64,000 nt of DNA, taken from DATDFB01 sp035276475 (GTDB lineage: Bacteria; Acidobacteriota; Thermoanaerobaculia; Gp7-AA8). Below are positions 36,017 to 43,946 of this stretch, in pieces. Position numbers and translations under genes: made by a program. The stretch spans positions 8,168-72,167 of the forward strand of contig DATELQ010000061.1 of assembly GCA_035276475.1 (NCBI GenBank). The letters are read 5' to 3'. The stretch's first letter is position 1. Each line of letters starts with the position of its first letter. The notes beneath the pieces were generated by a model. It made no database searches, was not told where the DNA came from, and saw only the letters and a list, made by a program, of their open reading frames with translations.

Positions 36017-36045
36017 CGGAACGGTGGCCCGAAGCCACCGTTCCG
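36017..36045. terminator. Bidirectional hairpin terminator between convergent genes
   Basis: CGGAACGGTGGC pairs perfectly with GCCACCGTTCCG across a CCGAA loop: a 12-bp stem with no mismatch. It begins 7 bp after the TspO-like stop (plus strand) and ends 10 bp before the stop of the Gly/Ser-repeat gene (minus strand). There is no U-tract on either side, so termination would rely on the stem or on Rho. Confidence 0.7.
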
Positions 36046-36055
36046 CCATCACAAC

Positions 36056-36604
36056 CTAGTCCTCGAACGGAATGAGGAACGTGCCGTTGCCCGAGCTCAC
36101 CACCAGCAGGCTCGAGCCGTCGAGAAGCCGGAGCTGGCGAACTGCCAGGCCGCTGCCGAGGTAGCCGCCGTCCTGGGATCGCGTGCCGCTGCCGATGATC
36201 GGACTGCCGTCCTCGGACCGTCCGCCATTGCCGAGCCACCCGCTGTCCTGGGTCGACGTCGTGAACCCGCCGCTGCCGAACATCCCGTTGCCGTCTGCGG
36301 ACCGTCCGCCATTGCCGAACCATTGACTGCTGTCCTGGGCCGACGTCGTGAACCCGCCGCTGCCAATCACCTGGCCGCTGTTCCCCGACCGCGTTCCGCT
36401 GCCGATGATTTGGCCGCTGTCCTGGGCCGACGTCGTGAACCCGCCGCTGCCCATCGTCTGGCCGGCGGCGTTGCCGCTGCCCAGCACCTGGCCGTCGTCA
36501 GTCCGCGTTCCGCTGCCAATCAGTCCACCGCTGCGATCCTGCGCCACCGCCGATCCCGCGACGCAAAGCGCCGCGACTGCTCCAATCAACACTGCTCGTT
36601 TCAT
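36056..36604 (-). CDS. Secreted Gly/Ser-repeat protein
   Basis: 182-aa exported protein of unknown function. The first 22 residues are a signal peptide ending SAVAQ. The mature part is built from imperfect repeats of roughly 16-20 residues alternating GSGGFTTSAQDSG, GSGTRSGNSG and GNGGRSxDG; about eight glycine-rich units are visible. It closes with a hydrophobic segment (LRLLDGSSLLVVSSGNGTFL). I chose ATG 36604 because AGGAGAG lies about 6 nt upstream and a signal peptide follows directly. Such G-S/N repeats may form a beta-solenoid or a calcium- or surface-binding structure; I cannot name a family. Confidence 0.75.
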   Translation of the reverse strand: MKRAVLIGAVAALCVAGSAVAQDRSGGLIGSGTRTDDGQVLGSGNAAGQTMGSGGFTTSAQDSGQIIGSGTRSGNSGQVIGSGGFTTSAQDSSQWFGNGGRSADGNGMFGSGGFTTSTQDSGWLGNGGRSEDGSPIIGSGTRSQDGGYLGSGLAVRQLRLLDGSSLLVVSSGNGTFLIPFED

Positions 36605-36726
36605 AGCGACTCTCCTTTCGAACCTATATACGCGCCGGTTTCGGCATCCTGTGCACACGGATCGGTGACGCGGGATGAAGGGGCCCGACAGCGTGACGAA
36701 GAGGCGCAATGGCGTGACGAAAAACC

Positions 36727-36770
36727 GGTAGGGAAATCGGCAGGCGGCGAATACGTAGGCGCTATACGAT
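36727..36770 (+). promoter_or_regulatory. Putative promoter and shared motif upstream of prmA
   Basis: GGTAGGGAAAT (36727-36737) matches the motif upstream of the TIR operon. TATACGAT (36763-36770) supplies a -10 element ending 9 nt before the GTG at 36780. Transcription would begin almost at the start codon, and no Shine-Dalgarno is present, so a leaderless mRNA is likely. The segment 36605-36762 holds no gene that I can support. Confidence 0.45.
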
Positions 36771-36779
36771 GCGCCGCGC

Positions 36780-37598
36780 GTGATCGACTACATCCTCGAC
36801 ATCGCCTTCGACGACGACGACGAGGAGCTCGTGCAGTCGCGGCTGTTCCTCACTCAATGCACCGGGAGCGTCGCCGTCGAGGCGACGCTCCTCTCCGCCT
36901 ACTTCGACTCTGCAGAGGACCGCGACGCGGCGATGGAGCTGTTGCGCGAATACGGCCTTCGCGCGTACGAGCGCGAACGCGAAGATTGGCTCGAGCATTA
37001 CGAGCAGTCGCTCGAGCCGCTCCTCATCGGTGGCTCCTTCATCGTCGCGCCGGACGCGCGGCTCATCCCGCCCGACACCGCGCGGCACGCGCTCGTCGTC
37101 CCGCAGGAGCAGGCCTTCGGCACCGGCTCGCACGAGACGACGTCGCTCTGCATCGAGATCCTCGAGTCGATGGACGTCGCGGGGACGCGCGGCCTCGATG
37201 TCGGCGCCGGCAGCGGCATCCTCGCCCTGGCCATGCTCCGCCTCGGCGCCGCGAAGGTTATCGCCTTCGACAACGATGCCGACGCCTACGGTGCGTTGCG
37301 CGACAACCGCATCCGCAACGGCGTCGACGCGGAGCGGATGCCGCTCTTCATCGGCGGCGTCGAGGCGCTGCGCGGCGGGCGCTTCGACGTCGTGACGATG
37401 AACATCATCCCCGAGGTGATCCTGCCGCTCCTCGGCGACGTCGTCGCGCGCGTCGGGCACACCCTCATCCTCAGCGGCATCCTTATCGACCGCGCCGCCG
37501 AGGTCGTGCGCGCCTGCGAAAACCACGGCCTGCGTCTGGCGGAAGAGCGGAAAAAAGGGGAGTGGTGGGCGGGCTCGTTTAGAATTCCGGAACCATGA
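36780..37598 (+). CDS. prmA: Ribosomal protein L11 methyltransferase PrmA
   Basis: 272-aa SAM-dependent methyltransferase that trimethylates ribosomal protein L11. The N-terminal substrate-recognition domain (about 1-95) is followed by the PrmA signature FGTGSHETTSLC, the SAM motif I LDVGAGSGILALA, an acidic loop (AFDNDADA) and the catalytic-region NIIPEVILPLL. The GTG start at 36780 fits the -10 element just upstream; no other start lies in a better context. The aminotransferase ATG overlaps its stop (ATGA), so the two are co-expressed. Confidence 0.88.
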   Translation: MIDYILDIAFDDDDEELVQSRLFLTQCTGSVAVEATLLSAYFDSAEDRDAAMELLREYGLRAYEREREDWLEHYEQSLEPLLIGGSFIVAPDARLIPPDTARHALVVPQEQAFGTGSHETTSLCIEILESMDVAGTRGLDVGAGSGILALAMLRLGAAKVIAFDNDADAYGALRDNRIRNGVDAERMPLFIGGVEALRGGRFDVVTMNIIPEVILPLLGDVVARVGHTLILSGILIDRAAEVVRACENHGLRLAEERKKGEWWAGSFRIPEP

Positions 37599-38755
37599 AT
37601 CAGCTCAGCGATCGCCTCCGCGGACTCGTGCAGTCCGACATCCGCCGCATGTCTCGCGAGTGCGAGCGCGTCGGCGGCATCAACCTCGGCCAGGGGATCT
37701 GCGACCTCCCCACCATCCCCGAGCTCATCGAAGGGGCCTGCGACGCCATCGCCGCGAACAAGGCCACGTACTCGAAGTTCGAAGGCATCGACATCCTGCG
37801 CGAGCGCATCGCCCGCAAGATGGCGCACTACAACGGCATCGTCTGCGATCCGGCCACCGAGGTCGTCGTCACGGTCGGGTCGAGCGGCGGCTTTGCCGGC
37901 GCGATGCTGGCGACGCTCAACGCCGGCGACGAAGTGATCCTCTTCGAGCCGTACTACGGCTATCACCTCAACATGCTCGCGGTTCTCGGCTTCAAGCCGA
38001 AGTTCGTGCCGCTGCACGCGCCCGACTGGACGATCGACTTCGACGCGCTGCGCGCCGCGTTCACGCCGCGCACGAAGGCGGTCGTGGTCTGCACGCCGTC
38101 GAATCCCTCGGGGAAGATGTTCACGCGCGAGGAGCTGGAGCAGATCGGTGCGCTCTGCCGCGAGCACGACGCCTGGATCTTCACCGACGAGATCTACGAG
38201 TACATCGTCTGCGACGGCCGCAAGCACGTGTCGGTGGCGTCGCTGGAGTCGTGCCGCGACATCACCGTCACGATCAGCGGCTTCTCCAAGACGTTCTCGA
38301 TCACCGGCTGGCGCGTCGGCTACGTCGTCGCGCCGCAGCGCGTGGCGGGACCGATCGGGTTGATGAACGATCTCCTGGCCATCTGCGCGCCGACGCCGCT
38401 GCAGTGGGGCGTGGCCCGCGCGCTCGAAGTGCCGGACAGCTATTACACCGACATGGCCGCGTCGTATCAGAAGAAGCGCGACATGCTCGCCGCGGCGCTC
38501 ACGGAGGCGGGGTTCAAGCCGTCGATTCCGCAGGGGTCGTACTACATGCTCGCCGAGATTCCGGACGAGTTCCGCGACTCCGCCGAGGCAGCCAAGGCGC
38601 TGCTCGAGGAGGCGCGCGTGGCGTCGGTGCCGGGGACGGCGTTCTTCGAGTCCGACACCGGCAAGCGCATGCTTCGCTTCTGCTACGCGAAGGACCTCGA
38701 CGCGCTCGACGAGGCGTGCAAGCGCATCAGAGCGTTCCGCGCCGTCAAGGCATAG
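37595..38755 (+). CDS. PLP-dependent class I/II aminotransferase
   Basis: 386-aa fold-type I aminotransferase. The internal-aldimine Lys lies in SGFSKTFSITGWRVGY at about residue 232. The PLP-binding Asp/Tyr segment is FTDEIYEYIV, the Asn/Pro segment CTPSNPSGK, and the C-terminal Arg binding the substrate carboxylate lies in KRMLRFCYAKD. It resembles aspartate/kynurenine-type aminotransferases (MSRECERVGGINLGQGICD); the exact substrate cannot be read. It overlaps prmA by 4 bp, and its 3' end overlaps the convergent secreted-protein gene by 11 bp. Confidence 0.9.
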   Translation: MNQLSDRLRGLVQSDIRRMSRECERVGGINLGQGICDLPTIPELIEGACDAIAANKATYSKFEGIDILRERIARKMAHYNGIVCDPATEVVVTVGSSGGFAGAMLATLNAGDEVILFEPYYGYHLNMLAVLGFKPKFVPLHAPDWTIDFDALRAAFTPRTKAVVVCTPSNPSGKMFTREELEQIGALCREHDAWIFTDEIYEYIVCDGRKHVSVASLESCRDITVTISGFSKTFSITGWRVGYVVAPQRVAGPIGLMNDLLAICAPTPLQWGVARALEVPDSYYTDMAASYQKKRDMLAAALTEAGFKPSIPQGSYYMLAEIPDEFRDSAEAAKALLEEARVASVPGTAFFESDTGKRMLRFCYAKDLDALDEACKRIRAFRAVKA

Positions 38756-39887
38756 GCCCGATCTGCGCGCCCTTCGCCGCCGGCGGCGAGCAGCCGTTGC
38801 CGAGGGGCGTGGCCATGGCCTCGGACGAGTACGTCGGAGCGGCGTACATCGACGCCGTGACCCAAGTTTGCGCACCGACGTTCAGAACCAGCCAGCCGCC
38901 GACGTCGCCGGAGGTGGAGAACGGCGGGAGGAGCGAGAGGTTGTTGGCGCCCAGCGAGAAGCTGACGGGAGTCCCGGGCGGTCCGGGTGGGCACTCGAAC
39001 GGGCAGGTGTAATTGGCGATCGTCGCATTCTCGTGCTCGTCGAAGCGCACGAGCTCCGTCACGGGGAGGTTCGAATTCGAATGCGCCGCCTGCGCGCCGC
39101 TGCACGTGCCGGTGGTGAGCGCTTCGCGCCAGACCTTCACCATCGTATTGAACGCGCCGGTCCCGCCGTTGATGAATCGCGCAGCGAACGCCGAAGGCAG
39201 CGGCTGCCGGCGGTCGCTCTTCGGCACCGGCACGGAATGCTCGTAAAACGTGTGCGGCAGCGCCGTGGCGACGACGGCGCCGGCCGGGCCGCCCTCCGGA
39301 ATCGCGCGGATGTGCACGAGCGGTGCGCTCGACGCGTATCCGACCGACCAAAGCTGCTGAAAATCGCCGGTGAGGACATTGTCGAGGAGGAGATTCGTGA
39401 AGTCGTTCTTGCCGCTGCACGACGCGACGACGTCGATCGTCGCGTAGCCGACTGCGTAGTAGTGAACGCCGCCCACCTGCGCCGTGCAGCCAGTCGTTCC
39501 CTTCCCGATCGTGAAGATCGACTGCAGGTCGGGGAGCAACGGCGAGAGATTCGCGCCGCCGCATGCCGACGGCGGCAGCGTTCCATTCGCGAAGACGTCG
39601 TAGAGATTGATGCCTTCAACGTCGTAGCCGGTCAGTTGGATCGGGAAGCTGAGCGCCGGAAAGCCCCAGTCGGTCCAGAGCGTCACGTTCGCGACGACGG
39701 GGGATGGCGAGACGTTCTGAATCGTGACGAGCGTCGTCGCGGCGCGCGAATGGATATCGACTTCGAAGTGCGGCAACAGCAGCGTCGCCGCCGGCTGCAC
39801 GGCGATGTCGCAGCTGTCGTCGTTGTTGGTCGTCGCCGCCTGCGCCGAAACGGCAAGCAAGATCGCGGCGACGATCAACGTCTTCAC
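38745..39887 (-). CDS. Secreted protein of tandem paralogous family, member 1
   Basis: 380-aa exported protein; the family is not one I recognise. A signal peptide (VKTLIVAAILLAVSAQA) is followed by family blocks, in order: NDDSCDIAVQPAATLLLPHF, VTLWTDWGFP, LTGYDVEGINLYDVF, GYATIDVV, NVLTGDFQQ, PLVHIRAIPEGG, DRRQPLPSAFAARFI, VKVWREAL, RFDEHENATI, SGDVGGWLVLN and a terminal GNGCSPPAAKG. Cysteines in the first and last blocks suggest a disulfide. The GTG at 39887 overlaps the stop of member 2 by 4 bp, so the GTG start is preferred. It is the last gene of the array and overlaps the convergent aminotransferase by 11 bp. Confidence 0.8.
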   Translation of the reverse strand: MKTLIVAAILLAVSAQAATTNNDDSCDIAVQPAATLLLPHFEVDIHSRAATTLVTIQNVSPSPVVANVTLWTDWGFPALSFPIQLTGYDVEGINLYDVFANGTLPPSACGGANLSPLLPDLQSIFTIGKGTTGCTAQVGGVHYYAVGYATIDVVASCSGKNDFTNLLLDNVLTGDFQQLWSVGYASSAPLVHIRAIPEGGPAGAVVATALPHTFYEHSVPVPKSDRRQPLPSAFAARFINGGTGAFNTMVKVWREALTTGTCSGAQAAHSNSNLPVTELVRFDEHENATIANYTCPFECPPGPPGTPVSFSLGANNLSLLPPFSTSGDVGGWLVLNVGAQTWVTASMYAAPTYSSEAMATPLGNGCSPPAAKGAQIGPMP

Positions 39888-40996
39888 GGCAACGGCCCGA
39901 TCTGCGCGCCCTTCGCCGCCGGCGGCGAGCAGCCGTTGCCGAGCGCCGGCGCCGTTGCCTCCGTCGCATATGTCGGCGTGGCCAGCATCGTCACCGTCAT
40001 CCACGACTGCCCGCCCGTGTTGAGATAGAGCCAGCCGCCCGCGTCGGAGCCGGAGACGGGCGGGAAGAGGCTCGGGCTCGTCGTCAGATACGCGCCGGTG
40101 ACCGAGGGGCCGGTTGCGGAGGTGCCGATCGTCGCGTTCTCGTGCTCGTCGAAGCGCACGGCCTCGACGAACGGCATGCTCGAGTTCGACCGCGCGTCGG
40201 TGCACGTCCCCGCCGTGATCCCCTCGCGCCAGATCTTCAGCGCCGACTTCAGCGTCAGCGCGTCGCTGTTCAGCACGCGCGGCGCGAACGCCGAGGGCAG
40301 CGGCTGGCGCCGGTCGGCGTGCTGCGCGAGCGGGTCGGGCATGAAGCGCTCGTAGAACGTATGCGGCAGCCGCGTGGCCATCGCCACCCCCGCCGCGCCC
40401 CCCTCGGGGATCGCGCGGATGTGCACCAGCGGCCCGCCGAACGCCGCGTCGTTCTGGATCTGCTGGTAGTCGCCGGTGAGCACGTTGTCGTAGAGCAGCG
40501 TCGAAAAGAGATCGCCCGTCTTCGCCGCGCACGACGACACCACGTCGATCGTCGCGTAGCCGATCGCGCGCAGATGGAAGAAGCCGGTCGGTGCATGGCA
40601 CGCGCTGCTGCCGCCGGTGAGGAGCGTGCCCTTCACGTCGGCAAGGAGCGATGGCGCGATGTTGCCGGCGTGGCACTCCGTCGGCGGCAGATTGCCGAGG
40701 GCGATGACGTCGTAGAGATTGATCCCCTGCACGTCGTAGCCGGTGAGGTGGACCGGGACGTTGATGACCGGAAAGCCCCAGTCCGTCCAGAGCGTCACGT
40801 TCGCGATCACCGCCTTCGGCGAGACGTTCTGGATCGTGACCAGCGTCGTGGCGTCGCTCGACTTCAGGTCGACTTCGAAGTACGGCAGGAGCAGCGTCGC
40901 CGCCGGCTGCACGGCGATGTCGCAGCTGTCGTCGTTGTTCGTCGTGGCCGCGAACAGCGGCGCCGCGAGAAGGAGCAGCGCGAGCGCGGCTCTCAT
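39884..40996 (-). CDS. Secreted protein of tandem paralogous family, member 2
   Basis: 370-aa exported paralogue, the shortest of the array. The signal peptide is MRALALLLLAAPLFA-like. All family blocks are present: NNDDSCDIAVQPAATLLLPY, VTLWTDWGFP, LTGYDVQGINLYDVI, AIGYATIDVVSSC, LLYDNVLTGDYQQI, PLVHIRAIPEGG, DRRQPLPSAFAPRVL, RFDEHENATIG, AGGWLYLNTGGQSW and GNGCSPPAAKGAQIGPLP. The ATG at 40996 overlaps the stop of member 3 (ATGA), and its own stop overlaps the start of member 1, so three members are translationally coupled. Strong sequence conservation with copies around it points to local duplication. Function unknown. Confidence 0.8.
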   Translation of the reverse strand: MRAALALLLLAAPLFAATTNNDDSCDIAVQPAATLLLPYFEVDLKSSDATTLVTIQNVSPKAVIANVTLWTDWGFPVINVPVHLTGYDVQGINLYDVIALGNLPPTECHAGNIAPSLLADVKGTLLTGGSSACHAPTGFFHLRAIGYATIDVVSSCAAKTGDLFSTLLYDNVLTGDYQQIQNDAAFGGPLVHIRAIPEGGAAGVAMATRLPHTFYERFMPDPLAQHADRRQPLPSAFAPRVLNSDALTLKSALKIWREGITAGTCTDARSNSSMPFVEAVRFDEHENATIGTSATGPSVTGAYLTTSPSLFPPVSGSDAGGWLYLNTGGQSWMTVTMLATPTYATEATAPALGNGCSPPAAKGAQIGPLP

Positions 40997-42447
40997 GGGT
41001 TCAGGTCCTTCGCCGGCGCGATCTGCGCGCCCACCTTCGGCGACGGCGAGCAGCCGTTGCCGAGCGCCACGGCCGTCGCCTCGGTTGCGAACGTCGGTGC
41101 GGCGAACATCGACGTGATCACCCAATTCTGGCTCTGGCGCACGCCGACGCCCGTGCTCGTGTTCGTGACGAAGTCGCGCGGGACGCCGGGCGGCACCAGG
41201 CCGACGCTGTACGCCGTCGAGCCGCCGTTGTTGAGGTTGAGGTAGAGCCATCCGCCAACGTCGCCGGAGGCGCTGGGCGGCGGGAAGAACGAGAAGTTCC
41301 CTGTCGATGCCAAGAACGTCAGTGCCGTCGGGAACGGCTGCGGCGGCGCCAGGATCGGCAGCGGGGTGAACACCGTCGCGTTCTCGTGCTCGTCGAAGCG
41401 GACGATCTCGACGATCGGCACAGCGCTGTTGCGGACGTAGTCCTTGCACGCCGCGTTGCCGCCGATGAGTCCTTCGCGCCAGATCTTCAGCGACGTGTTG
41501 AAGCTGGTCGGACCGCCGTTGATAAAGCGCGGCCCGAACACAGACGGCAGCGGCTGGCGGCGGTCGATCGAGCGGCTCGCCGGCAGGCCGACGGTGTAGC
41601 GGTCGTAGAACGTGTACGGCAGGTTCGTCGAGACCACCGTCCCCGCCGCACCGCCCTCGGGGATGGCGCGGATGTGCACGAGCGGTCCGCCCTGCGCGTA
41701 GCCCTGGGCCGGCACGATCTGCTGGTAGTCGCCGGTGAGGACGTTGTCGTAGAGGAGCACGCCGGTGTAGTAGTCGGTCGACGCCGGCGTCTTCGCCGCA
41801 CACGTGGCCACGACGTCGATGGTGGCGTAGCCGATGGCGTGGGTGTGCGCGCCGCCGAGGCGGTCGGCGGCTCCGGTTCCGGGCGGAGGAGGCGCACAGC
41901 CGATGGCGCTGCCGGCCGGAATGCCCGTGGTGAAGGCTTGCTGGATGTCGGTCAGGAGCGATTGCGGGAAAACGCCGGGGAGGTTCGTGCACGCCGTGGC
42001 CACGTTCGACAGGAAGCGCGGATTCGACGTGTTCGATGCCGGCTGCGAGCCGGGCGTCGCATTGAACGGCACCGGCGTGGCGATCGACGTGCCGCCGCTG
42101 CCCTGCCCCGGCGCGATGACCGCGCGGGCGAAGACGTCGTAGAGGTTGATGCCCTGCACGTCGTAGCCGGTGAGGAAGATCGGGAAGGTGAGCGCCGGAT
42201 AGCCCCAGTCGGTCCAGAGCGTGACGTGCGCGATCTGCGGCTGGTTGGAGACGTTCGTGACGGTGAAGAGCGTCGTCACCGCCGTTGACTGCGGCGATTT
42301 GAAGTCGACCTCGAAGTACGGCAAGAGCAGCGTCGCCGCCGGCTGCACGGCGATGTCGCAGCTGTCGTCGTTGCTCGTGGTGGTGGGGCCGGCGGCGAAG
42401 AGCGGCACTGCGAGGATCGATGCCAGAAGAATGGCGGGAACACGCAT
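40993..42447 (-). CDS. Secreted protein of tandem paralogous family, member 3
   Basis: 484-aa exported paralogue with a signal peptide (MRVPAILLASILAVPLFAAG). Compared with members 1 and 2 it carries two insertions: a Ser/Thr/Asn-rich segment after LYDVFARAVIAPGQG (about residues 110-160) and a segment near the C-terminus (GLVPPGVPRDFVTNTSTG). The family blocks DDSCDIAVQPAATLLLPYF, AIGYATIDVVATC, LLYDNVLTGDYQQI, DRRQPLPSVFGPRFI, RFDEHENATVF, GDVGGWLYLNLNNGG and GNGCSPSPK are intact. GGGAGGT about 8 nt upstream of the ATG supports the start. Its stop overlaps member 2's start (ATGA); the gap to member 4 is 53 bp. Confidence 0.8.
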   Translation of the reverse strand: MRVPAILLASILAVPLFAAGPTTTSNDDSCDIAVQPAATLLLPYFEVDFKSPQSTAVTTLFTVTNVSNQPQIAHVTLWTDWGYPALTFPIFLTGYDVQGINLYDVFARAVIAPGQGSGGTSIATPVPFNATPGSQPASNTSNPRFLSNVATACTNLPGVFPQSLLTDIQQAFTTGIPAGSAIGCAPPPPGTGAADRLGGAHTHAIGYATIDVVATCAAKTPASTDYYTGVLLYDNVLTGDYQQIVPAQGYAQGGPLVHIRAIPEGGAAGTVVSTNLPYTFYDRYTVGLPASRSIDRRQPLPSVFGPRFINGGPTSFNTSLKIWREGLIGGNAACKDYVRNSAVPIVEIVRFDEHENATVFTPLPILAPPQPFPTALTFLASTGNFSFFPPPSASGDVGGWLYLNLNNGGSTAYSVGLVPPGVPRDFVTNTSTGVGVRQSQNWVITSMFAAPTFATEATAVALGNGCSPSPKVGAQIAPAKDLNP

Positions 42448-42500
42448 GGCGATGACCTCCCGCCGTCTGTACGCACGTCACTTGCCAAGCGTTGGGCGGG

Positions 42501-43904
42501 TCACGGCGCCGGCCCGATGGCCGCGCGGAAGCTGAAGTCGGGCGCGGGCGAGCAGCCGTTGCCGGCCGCTGGCGCGTCCATCTCCACGCCGAAGCGCCCC
42601 TCGGCGAACATCGACGTGACGACCCAGGCCTGGCTCTGGCGCCGGCCTTTCGTCGTCGATCCGAAGCCGTAGTTGCGCGTCGACGAATACGCCTCCGAGC
42701 CGCCGTTATTGAGGTTGAGGAACACCCAGCCGGCAACGTCGCCCGAGATCGAGAGCCGCGGAAAATTCGAGCTTGTCGTCGCCTGGCTCGACGTCGCCGG
42801 CGCCACCGGTGTGAAGCAAACCAGGTTGCAGGGAGGGCCGTACGTGGCGTTCTCGTGCTCGTCGAATCGAACGATGTCGGCGATGACCATGCGGTCGTTG
42901 GACTCGTAGCCGAGCGGGCACGACGCCGGCGCGGCGACTGCCTCGCGCCAGATCTGCAGGTTCGTGTTGAACGAGGTGAGCCCTCCTTGGATAAACCGCG
43001 CAAGGAACGCCGAGGGGAGCGGCTGCCGCCGGTCCTGCGTGCGCGCGGCGGCTCCCGTCGTGTAGAGGTCATAGAACGTGTACGGCAGCTCCGTGGCCAT
43101 GACCGTCCCGGCCCCTCCTCCCTCGGGAACGGCGCGGATGTGCACGAGCGGATTGCCGCCCGCGTAGTTGCCGGTGGCGGGATTCGGGTTGAGGTGCTGG
43201 TAGTCGCCGAGGAGGACGTTGTCGAAGAGGATCTCGCTGTTGAAGTAGAGCGGCGACAGCGGCGAGGTGGCGTTGCAGTTCGCGACGACGTCGATGGTCG
43301 CGTAGCCGACGGCGTCCGGGCCGTGATTGTTCGAGCCGACGTTCTTCACGATCGGGCAGTCGGGACGGCTGATCGTTCCGGTGGTGAACGCCGGCTGCAG
43401 CTCGGCAAGCAGCGCCGCGTCGATCGCGCCCGGATTGCTCGCGCACGTCGTGGCGGCGTCGGCGAGGAAGTGCGGGTTCTGGTCGTTCTGGAACGGCTGC
43501 GAGCCGGAGACTTGATTCTGCGGGACGGTCGTCCGGTTCGATGTGCCGCCCGATTGCCCCGGGAGTCCCGGCGCGATGACGCCGCGCGACAGGACGTCCC
43601 AAAGATTAATGCCCTGCACGTCGTAGCCGGTCAGGAAGATGTTGAACGTCAGCATCGGATACGCCCAGTCGGTCCAGAGCGTCACGCGCGCGATCTGCGG
43701 CTGCGGCGTGGAGTTCTGCACCGTGAAGAGCGTCGTGTGCGCTGTCGTCGCCGGCGAACGGAAGTCGACGTCGAAGTACGGCAGCAGCAGCGTTGCCGCC
43801 GGCAGGAGCGAGATGTCGCAGGAGTCGTCGTTGGCGATCGTGGCCGGGCCGGCGGCGGCGGTGGTGGCGAGGAGAGCGACGAGGAGCAGCGCGAAGCAAC
43901 GCAT
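42501..43904 (-). CDS. Secreted protein of tandem paralogous family, member 4
   Basis: 467-aa exported paralogue; signal peptide MRCFALLLVALLATTAAAG. Family blocks: NDDSCDISLLPAATLLLPYF, VTLWTDWAYP, LTGYDVQGINLWDVLSRGVI, AVGYATIDVVANC, NVLLGDYQHLN, PLVHIRAVPEGGG, DRRQPLPSAFLARFI, LQIWREAV, RFDEHENATYG, GDVAGWVFLNLNNGG and GNGCSPAPD. It shares the long insertion after LSRGVIAPG with member 3, so these two form a subgroup. It is separated from the next upstream copy by 42 bp. Function unknown; location is periplasm, cell surface or outside. Confidence 0.8.
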   Translation of the reverse strand: MRCFALLLVALLATTAAAGPATIANDDSCDISLLPAATLLLPYFDVDFRSPATTAHTTLFTVQNSTPQPQIARVTLWTDWAYPMLTFNIFLTGYDVQGINLWDVLSRGVIAPGLPGQSGGTSNRTTVPQNQVSGSQPFQNDQNPHFLADAATTCASNPGAIDAALLAELQPAFTTGTISRPDCPIVKNVGSNNHGPDAVGYATIDVVANCNATSPLSPLYFNSEILFDNVLLGDYQHLNPNPATGNYAGGNPLVHIRAVPEGGGAGTVMATELPYTFYDLYTTGAAARTQDRRQPLPSAFLARFIQGGLTSFNTNLQIWREAVAAPASCPLGYESNDRMVIADIVRFDEHENATYGPPCNLVCFTPVAPATSSQATTSSNFPRLSISGDVAGWVFLNLNNGGSEAYSSTRNYGFGSTTKGRRQSQAWVVTSMFAEGRFGVEMDAPAAGNGCSPAPDFSFRAAIGPAP

Positions 43905-43946
43905 CGCCCTGCATTACGGACGCGCCGGGCGCGGCGTCGGTGCGCG

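Noticed and set aside
39888..43072. Long upstream extensions of the secreted-family frames
   Set aside because: They run through neighbouring paralogues in the wrong frame; each true start has a signal peptide and a coupled overlap.
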